DNA of 64,000 bases from Dokdonella sp. (GTDB lineage: Bacteria > Pseudomonadota > Gammaproteobacteria > Xanthomonadales > Rhodanobacteraceae): contig NZ_JAGIAG010000004.1 of the NCBI RefSeq assembly GCF_017744955.1, positions 186,001 through 250,000 on the forward strand, given 5' to 3'. This document shows, one piece after another, positions 42,294 through 50,786 of this stretch; positions within the stretch are counted from its first letter, which is position 1, and every line of letters begins with the position of its first letter. The notes beneath the pieces were generated by a model. That model searched no databases. It was not told the DNA's origin and saw nothing but the letters and a program-made list of their open reading frames with translations. The position numbers were made by a program, and so were the translations under genes.

Positions 42294-43997
42294 TTGAAAC
42301 CGAGTTCGCTTTTCGCTGTGGGTGCGCTGGCGTTGTGCACGATCGAACCCGTGCGTGGCGCCGAATTCTGGGTCGGTAGCGGAGAGTCCTGCGACTTCTC
42401 CTCGATCGAGGAGGCCATCGCCGCCGCGCAAGCGACACCGGAAGCCGACACCATCCGGATAGCCAAGAATCAGGTCTATTCCAATCAGGCCTTGTCGCTG
42501 AATACGTCGCTCACGCTGGTTGGCGGCTATCCGCTCTGCGGCGCCGCGGAACGCGACGGGTATACCTCGCTGGAAGGAACCACCCGCAACGCCGTGCTGG
42601 CCGCGTTCTCTGGCGATCCCGACGGCATCGAAGTGCATCTCGACCGGCTCGACATCAGCCGCGGCGGCGAGAGCAACGGCGTCGCGCATCGCGGTGGAAT
42701 CTCGATCAGCGGCAACGTCCACGTCTTCCTGCGCGATTCGGTCGTGCGCAATAACTATTCGGGCGGCGGTGGCGGCATCGGCGTACGTGGTCCGCGCGCC
42801 ATCCTGACGATCGAAGCCTGGGTCGACATCCGGGAGAACACGACGTATGGCAACGGCGGCGGCATTCTCATCAACGGCGGCGCGCTGAACATCCGGCCGC
42901 ACGGCGTGACGATCAAGCAGAACCGGGCCAACCTCAACGGCAAGGGCGGCGGCATCGCCGTGGTGAACGGTGGCTCGGTGTCGGAGTCGACCGATCCGTT
43001 CGGGCCTTTGCTGCCGGTCGAACCCGTGCGCATCTTGCAGAACTACGGCGCACGCGGCGGCGGCGGCGCCTACGTGGCGGGCGTGAACTCCTTGCTGCTC
43101 GCCAGCGAAATCATCGTCGACGAGAACACCAGCGACGACGGACACGGCGGCGGCATCCTGGTCGAGACCCAAGGCTACGCGCAGCTGTCGGGCTTTCCCG
43201 ATCCGCCGTTCCGCGCGTGCCCGCCGGGGCAGGAGTGCCTGAGCCTGTCCGGCAACTCGAGCACTCGCAGCGGTGCTGCCCTGGCTGTGCGCGGCGGCGG
43301 CTCGGCGCGTATCGACGGCGCGATCGTGCGCCGGAACCTGCTGCTCGGCAGCGAGATGGGAGGAAACGCCTTCCTGATCGACGACACCGATTCGAGCCTC
43401 CGGCTCGCCAACAGCGTCGTCGCCGACAATTCGTGCGATCTGCAAATCCTCAGCGTGTGTTCGGTCGTCGACATGATCGCCGGCCCGGTGTCCAACCGGA
43501 GCAAATTCTGGTTCGCCTTCACCACCTTCGCGCATAACGGCCCCGTGAATGGCGCGCTGATCTCCACCACCCTGAACGGACGCCCCGAGGGAGGCATCGT
43601 CCTTGACGCCTCAAGCAGCCTGATCGGCGGCAAGCGGCGCTTGTTCGAATATCGAGGCCCTGTCCCGTGGCCCGTCGCGCAACTGACTACCGAGTGCCTG
43701 CTGAAGGACCAGGGCGATCCCGACCCCTTTACCGAGGTGGGAGGGATTTCATTCCAGGACCAGGAAAGCGGCGACTACCGACTCAGGCGCGGCAGCGTGG
43801 CGATCGACTACTGCAGTCACGACTCCGCCGAACTCGATCTCCATCGCCAGCCCCGCGGCATCGACGACCCGGAGCGTCCGAATCGCGACGACTCTCCCGC
43901 CAACACCTTCGATCTGGGCGCCTACGAATTCCATGCGGTGTACGACCGCATCTTCGCGGACGGATTCGAGTCCGCGCCCCCAACGGAGCGTAAGTAG
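42294..43997 (+). CDS. Secreted beta-helix protein A2
   Basis: 567 residues from TTG 42294, chosen because GGAGC lies just upstream and the product then opens with a signal peptide (KPSSLFAVGALALC...VRGA). Mature start AEFWVGSGESCDFSSIEEAI; GGYPLCG; turns such as GGGGIGV, NGGGILI, GKGGGIAV; NIRPHGVTIKQN; ACPPGQECL; ECLLKDQG; YCSH. Ends FDLGAYEF...DRIFADGFES plus nine residues. Cysteine pattern as in A1. The helix carries the WVDIRENT phrase common to A2-A5. Confidence 0.83.
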   Translation: MKPSSLFAVGALALCTIEPVRGAEFWVGSGESCDFSSIEEAIAAAQATPEADTIRIAKNQVYSNQALSLNTSLTLVGGYPLCGAAERDGYTSLEGTTRNAVLAAFSGDPDGIEVHLDRLDISRGGESNGVAHRGGISISGNVHVFLRDSVVRNNYSGGGGGIGVRGPRAILTIEAWVDIRENTTYGNGGGILINGGALNIRPHGVTIKQNRANLNGKGGGIAVVNGGSVSESTDPFGPLLPVEPVRILQNYGARGGGGAYVAGVNSLLLASEIIVDENTSDDGHGGGILVETQGYAQLSGFPDPPFRACPPGQECLSLSGNSSTRSGAALAVRGGGSARIDGAIVRRNLLLGSEMGGNAFLIDDTDSSLRLANSVVADNSCDLQILSVCSVVDMIAGPVSNRSKFWFAFTTFAHNGPVNGALISTTLNGRPEGGIVLDASSSLIGGKRRLFEYRGPVPWPVAQLTTECLLKDQGDPDPFTEVGGISFQDQESGDYRLRRGSVAIDYCSHDSAELDLHRQPRGIDDPERPNRDDSPANTFDLGAYEFHAVYDRIFADGFESAPPTERK

Positions 43998-44139
43998 GCC
44001 TTCCGCGCCGTGACTCATCCGCGGCTTCGCCCCGCGTGGAAGTGACGACCGCATCGCCGTCCGCGCTCTCTCTTGCAACTTCGCGGGAAAGTCGCTCCGC
44101 CCGCTCCTGCCCGACATCAACGCCCGGATCACCGATTCC

Positions 44140-45039
44140 ATGAAAGCAATCCCTGCACTGCTCCTTCTCTGTGGATTCTTGTCGACCACGGCGTTCGGGC
44201 AATCCGTCAGCAACGCCGCCCTCGACGACGACTTCTCGAAAGAAAACGACCTCTCCGGATGGAAGTGGCTGCACGACACGGAAGGCTGGCCCGACAAGGT
44301 GCGCAAGAAGGCATGGAAGGACGGCGTGCTCCGTCTCGACATGGGCACCTCCGGCTGGTTCGCCGACAAGAACGCGCCGTTCCTCTACAAGGACATCAAG
44401 GGCGATTTCGACGTTCGCGCGCGGATTCGCGCCACCGGTTCGAACAATCCCGTCGCCACGACGGCGTGGTCGCTGGGCGGACTGATGGTTCGCGTCCCCA
44501 AGCAGGCGGGTAAAGATCGCTGGAAGCCCAAGCAAGAAAACTGGCTGTTCATCACCGCCGGCATCGCGGAAGAACCCGGCAAGCCGGTGATCGAGACGAA
44601 GTACACGATCAACAGCCAATCCCACCTCAAGCTTCGCGACGCCAAGGCCGAGTGGATCACTCTTCGCGTCACGCGCGTGGGGAACGCGTTCCTCCTGTCG
44701 TATCGATACGACAAGGACACGTCGTGGACGCTGCACGATCGCTTCTATCTCGTCGACTGGCCGCCGGTCCTGCAGGTCGGCCTCAACGGCTACACCAACA
44801 GCATGGCCGTGCCCGAAGAGATCCTTTGGGGAGACGCGTTCCGATTCAACAACGAAACATTCGACCACCTCGGCAAGCCCGACTTCGAGCTCTCCGTCGA
44901 CTACGTCCGCTTCGGAAAACCGGCCGTGAACTACGACGCGCCGAACCCCGCGAAGCAGTGGTTGAACGGCGTGTACGCCAACCGGCTGGTGGACTACTCG
45001 GTCAGCAATGAAGAGGTATTGAAGTCGATCGGGGAGTGA
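44140..45039 (+). CDS. Exported DUF1349-like (concanavalin-type sandwich) protein
   Basis: 299 residues. Signal peptide ending TTAFGQ. The sequence LDDDFSKENDLSGWKWLHD, then FDVRARIRATG, GGLMVRV, WLFITAG, WITLRVTRVGNAFLLSYRYD and PVLQVGLNGYT, follows the strand order of DUF1349/laminin-G-like jelly-roll domains that bind glycans. Lacks the F-x-x-GF tail. Lies between A2 and the tautomerase on the same strand. Function unproven. Confidence 0.65.
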   Translation: MKAIPALLLLCGFLSTTAFGQSVSNAALDDDFSKENDLSGWKWLHDTEGWPDKVRKKAWKDGVLRLDMGTSGWFADKNAPFLYKDIKGDFDVRARIRATGSNNPVATTAWSLGGLMVRVPKQAGKDRWKPKQENWLFITAGIAEEPGKPVIETKYTINSQSHLKLRDAKAEWITLRVTRVGNAFLLSYRYDKDTSWTLHDRFYLVDWPPVLQVGLNGYTNSMAVPEEILWGDAFRFNNETFDHLGKPDFELSVDYVRFGKPAVNYDAPNPAKQWLNGVYANRLVDYSVSNEEVLKSIGE

Positions 45040-45167
45040 TTCCTCCGCTCCGTTCCGGCTTCACCTCGACCGCCCCCTTGTCCGGAAACGGAACGCAGGC
45101 TTCGCAGGCCTCGTGTGAAATCCGCCTCCGGCGCTTCCCTTTTTCGACCTGACGAGAAAGCCATCCC

Positions 45168-45374
45168 ATGCCCTACGTCAACGTACAAATCCTCCAAGGC
45201 GCGAGCCGCGAGCAGAAAGCCCGGATCGTCCAGGACATCACCGCCTCCCTCTCGCGTGTCCTCGGCAAGAAGCCGGAGCACACGCACGTCGTCATCCAGG
45301 AGATCGCCGAGGCGAACTGGGGTTTTTGCGGAATGCTCACCGACGACTGGAAGAAAGGACAAGCCGCGCCATGA
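45168..45374 (+). CDS. 4-oxalocrotonate tautomerase-like protein
   Basis: 68 residues. Starts Met-Pro (MPYVNVQILQGASREQKARI), giving the N-terminal catalytic Pro1 after Met removal, with a typical KARIVQDIT helix. No signal peptide, so cytosolic. Its stop overlaps the start of the next beta-helix gene (ATGA 45371-45374), coupling a cytosolic enzyme to an exported protein. The C-terminal half (NWGFCGMLTDDW) is like the longer 4-OT branch. A truncated copy lies at 50651. Confidence 0.85.
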   Translation: MPYVNVQILQGASREQKARIVQDITASLSRVLGKKPEHTHVVIQEIAEANWGFCGMLTDDWKKGQAAP

Positions 45375-47077
45375 CGTCACGTCTGCTTCCCGTTTTCGCA
45401 TTGGCGCTGTGCGCCACTTCCGCGCACGCGGCCGAATACTGGGTCGGCGGCGCACAGACCTGCGACTTCCCGACGATCCAGGCGGCGATCGCTGCGGCGC
45501 ACGAGACACCCGACGCGGACACGATCCGCATCGCCGACGACCAGCCGTACACGAACCAGACGCTGCTCGTCGACACTTCGGTCCACCTGATCGGCGGCTA
45601 TCTGGCCTGCGGCTCGCTCGAACGTGAGGGCTACACCTCGCTGTCGGGAACCGGCATGAGAGCGGTGATCGTCGTCATTGCCGACGATCATCCCGGCATC
45701 GACGTCCATCTCGACCGCCTCGATATTCACAACGGCGGTTCGAGCGGCGACCCGCAGAGCTGGGGCGGACTGTCGATCAGCGGATACGCACGTACCTATC
45801 TCTCCGATTCCGTCATTCGCCTCAACCAGACGACGGACGTCCCGGTCGGCGCGGAGGCTCGTGCCGGCGGTGGCGTCACCGTGCGTGGACCAGGCGCGAT
45901 CCTGACGATCGAGCGCTGGGTCGACATCCGCGAAAACACCGGCAGGGACGCCGGCGGCATCCTGGTCGACGGCGGCACCCTGCGCATCCAGCCGCACGGC
46001 GTGACGATCAAGCAGAACGTCGTCACCGGCGGCGGCAACGGCGGCGGCATCGCAGTCGTCAACGGCGGCGTGATGAGCGTGGAAACCGATCCGAAGGGAT
46101 CGGGACTGCCGGTGACCGGCGTCCTCGTCGGCCACAACACCGTCGAAGGCGACACCGGCTGCGGCGGCGGCGTCTACGTCGGCGGCGCCAATTCCTCGAT
46201 GCTCGCCACCAATCTCCTGGTCCTGCACAACGAAAGCCGCACCGGCCAAGGCGGCGGCCTGTGCGTCGAAGACCGCGGCTACGCGCAAATGGGCATCTCG
46301 CTCGACGGCCCGTTCCGGCATTGCCTGCCGGAGCAGGAATGCCTCAGTGTGTCGCACAACACGAGCGCCGTCAGCGGAGCGGCCGTGTACGTCGATCGCG
46401 GCGGCATCGTGCGGTTGAACGGTGTGTTCGTGCGCGGCAACCGGCCGCACGAGAACGGCGGCGACGACAAGGGCAATGCGTTCGACGTCGACGGCGACAC
46501 CTCGCAGTTGCGCATCCTCAACAGCGTCGTCGCCGACAACGCCTGCAGCCAGTCCAATCCCGCCTGCGCGGTGTTCCGCACGCGCGGGGGAAGGGTGCAC
46601 GTCGAGCACACTACCTTCGCCCGCAACGGCAACGAGGACGGCGCGCTGATCTTCGGCGATGCCCGCGACGGGAGCGGAGCGAGCTTGGCCGACATCCGCC
46701 TCTTCTCGAGCCTGCTCGCCGACAAGCGGTTGCTCTACACCTCGACCCGCGAAGTCCCGCCGATCCCAGGTGCCACGATCGAGGGCAACTGCGTGCTGAA
46801 GAACCGCGGCAGGGCGGAAGGAAACCGCGGCGCGCTCACGCCGATCACGTTCCTGGACGCGGACGCCGGCAACTACCGCCTCGCCCCCGGCAACGACGCC
46901 ATCGACTACTGCGACGGCATCGCCGGGTCGAGCCAGGATCCCGACCTCAACCGCCAGCCGCGCGGTATCGACGACCCGAACGCTCCCGATCGTTACGGCC
47001 TCTTCGATCTCGGCGCCTACGAGTTCGGCAACGTGCCCGACCGGCTGTTCGCCGACGGCCTCGAAGCCGGCCCCTGA
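45371..47077 (+). CDS. Secreted beta-helix protein A3
   Basis: 568 residues from ATG 45371, overlapping the tautomerase stop. Signal peptide LLPVFALALCATSAHA; mature start AEYWVGGAQTCDFPTIQAAI; GGYLACG; helix turns (AGGVTVRG, AGGILVDGG, NGGGIAVVNGG, CGGGVYVGG); IQPHGVTIKQN; HCLPEQECL; NCVLKNRG; YCDG. C-terminus FDLGAYEFGNVPDRLFADGL, then EAGP: the tail with Leu in place of Phe. Closest to A4 and A5. Confidence 0.85.
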   Translation: MTSRLLPVFALALCATSAHAAEYWVGGAQTCDFPTIQAAIAAAHETPDADTIRIADDQPYTNQTLLVDTSVHLIGGYLACGSLEREGYTSLSGTGMRAVIVVIADDHPGIDVHLDRLDIHNGGSSGDPQSWGGLSISGYARTYLSDSVIRLNQTTDVPVGAEARAGGGVTVRGPGAILTIERWVDIRENTGRDAGGILVDGGTLRIQPHGVTIKQNVVTGGGNGGGIAVVNGGVMSVETDPKGSGLPVTGVLVGHNTVEGDTGCGGGVYVGGANSSMLATNLLVLHNESRTGQGGGLCVEDRGYAQMGISLDGPFRHCLPEQECLSVSHNTSAVSGAAVYVDRGGIVRLNGVFVRGNRPHENGGDDKGNAFDVDGDTSQLRILNSVVADNACSQSNPACAVFRTRGGRVHVEHTTFARNGNEDGALIFGDARDGSGASLADIRLFSSLLADKRLLYTSTREVPPIPGATIEGNCVLKNRGRAEGNRGALTPITFLDADAGNYRLAPGNDAIDYCDGIAGSSQDPDLNRQPRGIDDPNAPDRYGLFDLGAYEFGNVPDRLFADGLEAGP

Positions 47078-47141
47078 GCGATAAGCACGACACGGTCGCC
47101 TAGTCCAGCTGCCCGCCCGAAGCCACTGCAGAAGTCACGTC

Positions 47142-48848
47142 ATGAAGATCCTTCCTCTCTTGCTGCTGTCCGCATCGGCGCTGTTCACCGCATCCGCCCA
47201 TGCCGCCGAATACTGGGTGGGCGCGGGAAGTTCCTGCGACTTCGCGACGATCGAGCAGGCAATTGCCGCCGCGCGCATCACGCCAGAAGCCGACACGATC
47301 CGCATCGTACGGAACGGCACCTATCCGGCGCGGGCATTGCTCCTCGACACACCGGTCAGCTTGATCGGCGGTCATCGGGCTTGCGGCGATATGCAGCGCG
47401 AGGGCTACACCTCCTTGACCGGAAACGGTCAACAGGCCGTGCTCGTGGCCGCCTCCGACGCCGCCGAAGGCGTCGAGATCCATCTCGACCGCCTCGAAAT
47501 CCACGGAGGCGGTGGAACCGAAACCACCACGCACTGGGGCGGCCTCTCGATTGCCGGAAACGCCCGTGTCCATCTCTACGATTCGGTCGTTCGCAACAAT
47601 CGGGTACTGGGGCCGCTCGGCCACCCCATCCGGTTCGGCGGAGGCGTCACCGTGCGCGGCAACCGGGCGTCGCTGACGATCGAACGCTGGGTCGACATTC
47701 GCGAGAACTCCGGCGACGACGGCGGCGGCATTCTCGTCGACGGCGGCGTCCTGAACATCCGCCCGCACGGCGTGACGATCAAGCAGAACCAGGTGTACGG
47801 AAACGGCAAGGGCGGCGGCATCGCGATCGTCAACAGCGGCCTGATGAGCGTGCAGACCGACCCGAAGGGGCTGACACTGCCGGTGGACGGCGCCCTGGTC
47901 GGCTACAACCTGGCCAACGCCAGCTGCGGCGGCGGCATCTACGTCGACGGCGCCAATTCCACGCTGCTCGCCAGCAACCTCATCGTCGAAAACAACGAAA
48001 GTCGTTTGGACAGCGGCGGTGGACTCTGCGTCACCGGCGGAGGTTACGCGCAGCTGGCCCCGTCGAGCGACGGCCCGTTCCGGAATTGCCCGCCCGAACA
48101 GGACTGCCTGCGCATTTCCGACAATATTGCCAAGGACGCCGGCGCAGCGGTTTCACTGCGCAGCGGCGGCACGGCGCGACTCGACGGCGTCGTCGTGCGC
48201 GGAAACGTCGTCACGCTAAGGTCGACCGGCTCTGCACCCGGCGGCAACGCCTTCCACCTCTTCGGCAACGCGTCGAGATTGAACCTCCTCGGCAGCCTCG
48301 TCACCGACAACGCCTGCAGCGCGGACGAACCGGAATGTCCGGTGATCAGCATGTTCGGCGGCAATCTGCGCTTCGAACACGTCACCTTCGCACGCAACGG
48401 CAACGAAGGAGGCGCGCTGGTCACCGGTCGACGCATCAATGCCAGCGAAGAAACGGGAATCGCGGGTATCCGCGGATATTCCAGTGTGCTCGCCGACAAA
48501 CACCAGCTCTACACCCCCGTCATCGATCCACTGACTCCCGAGGCCACGATCTCCGTCGACTGCATGTTGAAGAATCGCGGCCGAGCGGAAGGCGCTCGCG
48601 GCGACGTGCGGCCGATCGCGTTCCACGACGCCGACGCCGGCAACTACCGTCTCGTCGCCGGCAGCGCCGCGATCGACTATTGCGACGGCGTCGCTCCGTC
48701 GAGCCAGGACCCCGACCTCAACCGCCAGCCGCGCGGTATAGACGATCCGAACCATGCCGATCGCTACGGCGCATACGACCTCGGCGCGTACGAGTTCGGC
48801 AACGTGCCCGATCGGCTGTTCGCGAACGGTTTCGACACCGCGTCCTGA
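47142..48848 (+). CDS. Secreted beta-helix protein A4
   Basis: 568 residues from ATG 47142. Signal peptide KILPLLLLSASALFTASAHA; mature start AEYWVGAGSSCDFATIEQAI; GGHRACG; turns GGGVTVRG, DGGGILVDGG, GKGGGIAIVN; NIRPHGVTIKQN; NCPPEQDCL; DCMLKNRG; YCDG. Ends YDLGAYEFGNVPDRLFANGF, then DTAS. Very similar to A3 and A5 along its whole length, so a recent tandem duplication is likely. An extra cysteine pair (SCGGGIYV, LCVTGG) is shared with A3. Confidence 0.85.
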   Translation: MKILPLLLLSASALFTASAHAAEYWVGAGSSCDFATIEQAIAAARITPEADTIRIVRNGTYPARALLLDTPVSLIGGHRACGDMQREGYTSLTGNGQQAVLVAASDAAEGVEIHLDRLEIHGGGGTETTTHWGGLSIAGNARVHLYDSVVRNNRVLGPLGHPIRFGGGVTVRGNRASLTIERWVDIRENSGDDGGGILVDGGVLNIRPHGVTIKQNQVYGNGKGGGIAIVNSGLMSVQTDPKGLTLPVDGALVGYNLANASCGGGIYVDGANSTLLASNLIVENNESRLDSGGGLCVTGGGYAQLAPSSDGPFRNCPPEQDCLRISDNIAKDAGAAVSLRSGGTARLDGVVVRGNVVTLRSTGSAPGGNAFHLFGNASRLNLLGSLVTDNACSADEPECPVISMFGGNLRFEHVTFARNGNEGGALVTGRRINASEETGIAGIRGYSSVLADKHQLYTPVIDPLTPEATISVDCMLKNRGRAEGARGDVRPIAFHDADAGNYRLVAGSAAIDYCDGVAPSSQDPDLNRQPRGIDDPNHADRYGAYDLGAYEFGNVPDRLFANGFDTAS

Positions 48849-48913
48849 TCGCCTGCGCACGCACTCGCCCGCATCTCGAACGCACCGCCGAAGACCGCAA
48901 CGGAAGTCTTGCC

Positions 48914-50584
48914 ATGAAGCTCTCTTCTTTCTCGCTGCTGCCCGCGCTGACGCTGCTCGCCGCATCCGCGCACGCCGCCGAATACTGGGTAGGCGCGGGA
49001 AGTCCCTGCGACTTCCCGACCATCCAGCAAGCCATTTCCGCCGCGCGCGCCACGCCGGAGGCGGACAAGATCCGCATCGCCAGGAACGGTACGTACGTCA
49101 ACCAGGCGCTGCTCGTCGACACCTCGGTCGAACTGATCGGCGGCTATCCGACCTGCGGCGCGACCGATCGCCTGGGCTACACCGCGCTGGCCGGGAACCT
49201 GAGGGAAGCCGTGCTCGTCATCGCCTCCGATGCCGCCGACGGCATCGAGGTCCATCTGGACCGGCTCGACATCAGCCAGGGCGGCTGGGCCATCGACACC
49301 GCGCACTGGGGCGGCATCTCGATCGACGGTACCGCGCGCGTCCATCTCTACGATTCGGTCGTCCGCAACAACCGCCTGAACAATGTTCCCGAAGGCACCG
49401 TCGATCGCTTCGGCGGCGGCATCACCGTGCGCGGTCCGAACGCCGAGCTGGCGATCGAGCGCTGGGTCGACATCCGCAGCAACGTCACCAGCGGGAACGG
49501 CGGCGGCATTCTCGTCGACGGCGGCAGACTCACCATCCGGCCGCATCTGGTGACGATCAAGCAGAACCGAGCGGCCGGTGGTTTGGGCAAAGGTGGCGGC
49601 ATCGCGATCTTGAACGGCGGCGTCATGGTGGAGGAAACCGATCCTACCGGTCCTGCCCTGCCGGTGCAGCCGGTTTTCGTCGTCGCCAATGACGCGATGA
49701 ACGGCGGAGGCATCTTCGTCAGCGGGGCCGATTCCAGACTACGCGCCGGGGAGATCGTCATCAGCGACCATTCCGTCGGCGGATTCGGTAGCGGCCTCCT
49801 GGTCGAGGACCAGGGCGACGTCCGCCTCGGGATTTCCGCCGATCCTGCACTCCGCCATTGCCTGCCGGAACAAGAATGCCTGCGTCTTTCCGACAACGCC
49901 TCCTTCAGCGGGGGAACGCTGGCGGTGCGCACCGGCGGCCGTGCGCGCGTCGAAGGCGTGGTCATGCGCGGAAGCACGCTCGGCTATGCCCAACGTCGAA
50001 GAGGAAGCGCTTTCGTCGTTCACGGCAATGCTTCCAACCTCGAGATCATCGGCAGCGTCGTCGCCGACAATGCGTGCAGCGCAACGGACCCCGAATGCGC
50101 CGTCATCGCGATGCGGGGAGGCCGGCTGCGCTTCGAGTTCACGACGTTCGCACGCAACGCCGATGAAGGCGGCGCCCTGATCTACAGCGATACGCAGGGC
50201 GACGACGTCGCCACCATAGAAGGTTACACGAGCCTGATCGCCGACAAGGAACGTCTCTACTCGCTCCAGGGCATTCCGCCCAACGAGGATCTCTACTGCC
50301 TTTTGAAGAACCGCGGCCAGACCGGCGACGTCCACCCGATCACCTTCCAGGATCCGGACGACGGCAACTACCGCCTCGCGCCGGGCAACGCGGCGATCGA
50401 CTATTGCGACGACATCGCGCCGTCGAGCCAGGAGCCGGACCTCAACCGCCAACCCCGGGGCATCGACGATCCGAACCATCCCAATCGGTTCGGCCGCAAC
50501 ACCCACACCTACGACCTCGGCGCCTACGAATTCGGCAACGTGCCCGACCGGCTGTTCGCGAACGGCTTCGAAGCCGCTCGCTGA
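48914..50584 (+). CDS. Secreted beta-helix protein A5
   Basis: 556 residues from ATG 48914, 65 bases after A4. Signal peptide KLSSFSLLPALTLLAASAHA; mature start AEYWVGAGSPCDFPTIQQAI; GGYPTCG; FGGGITVRG, NGGGILVDGG, GKGGGIAILNGG; TIRPHLVTIKQN; HCLPEQECL; LYCLLKNRG; YCDD. C-terminus AYEFGNVPDRLFANGFEAAR. Lacks the extra cysteine pair of A3/A4. Same strand and probably same transcript as A4. Confidence 0.85.
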   Translation: MKLSSFSLLPALTLLAASAHAAEYWVGAGSPCDFPTIQQAISAARATPEADKIRIARNGTYVNQALLVDTSVELIGGYPTCGATDRLGYTALAGNLREAVLVIASDAADGIEVHLDRLDISQGGWAIDTAHWGGISIDGTARVHLYDSVVRNNRLNNVPEGTVDRFGGGITVRGPNAELAIERWVDIRSNVTSGNGGGILVDGGRLTIRPHLVTIKQNRAAGGLGKGGGIAILNGGVMVEETDPTGPALPVQPVFVVANDAMNGGGIFVSGADSRLRAGEIVISDHSVGGFGSGLLVEDQGDVRLGISADPALRHCLPEQECLRLSDNASFSGGTLAVRTGGRARVEGVVMRGSTLGYAQRRRGSAFVVHGNASNLEIIGSVVADNACSATDPECAVIAMRGGRLRFEFTTFARNADEGGALIYSDTQGDDVATIEGYTSLIADKERLYSLQGIPPNEDLYCLLKNRGQTGDVHPITFQDPDDGNYRLAPGNAAIDYCDDIAPSSQEPDLNRQPRGIDDPNHPNRFGRNTHTYDLGAYEFGNVPDRLFANGFEAAR

Positions 50585-50650
50585 ATTCTGCACGGCCATC
50601 CAAACCACCGCGAACGCTCCGTCCCGCCCGCCGGAAATCACGCCACGCCA

Positions 50651-50758
50651 ATGCCGCACGTCGACGTACCGATCATCGCCGGCGCAAGCCGCGAACACGA
50701 AGCCGGCACGACACCGATCAGTCGTGGCGCCTTTTCGTCATCCCCTCCTGCCCAGTGA
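50651..50758 (+). pseudogene. Truncated tautomerase copy
   Basis: An open stretch of 35 codons opens MPHVDVPIIAGASREHEAG, clearly related to MPYVNVQILQGASREQKAR of the intact tautomerase at 45168, then loses all similarity and stops at 50756-50758. As with the intact gene, it lies just before a group A beta-helix gene. Read as the remains of a duplicated tautomerase plus beta-helix unit. Confidence 0.75.
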
Positions 50759-50786
50759 CGACGTCCCCGTCGCCAAGGACTCCCGC

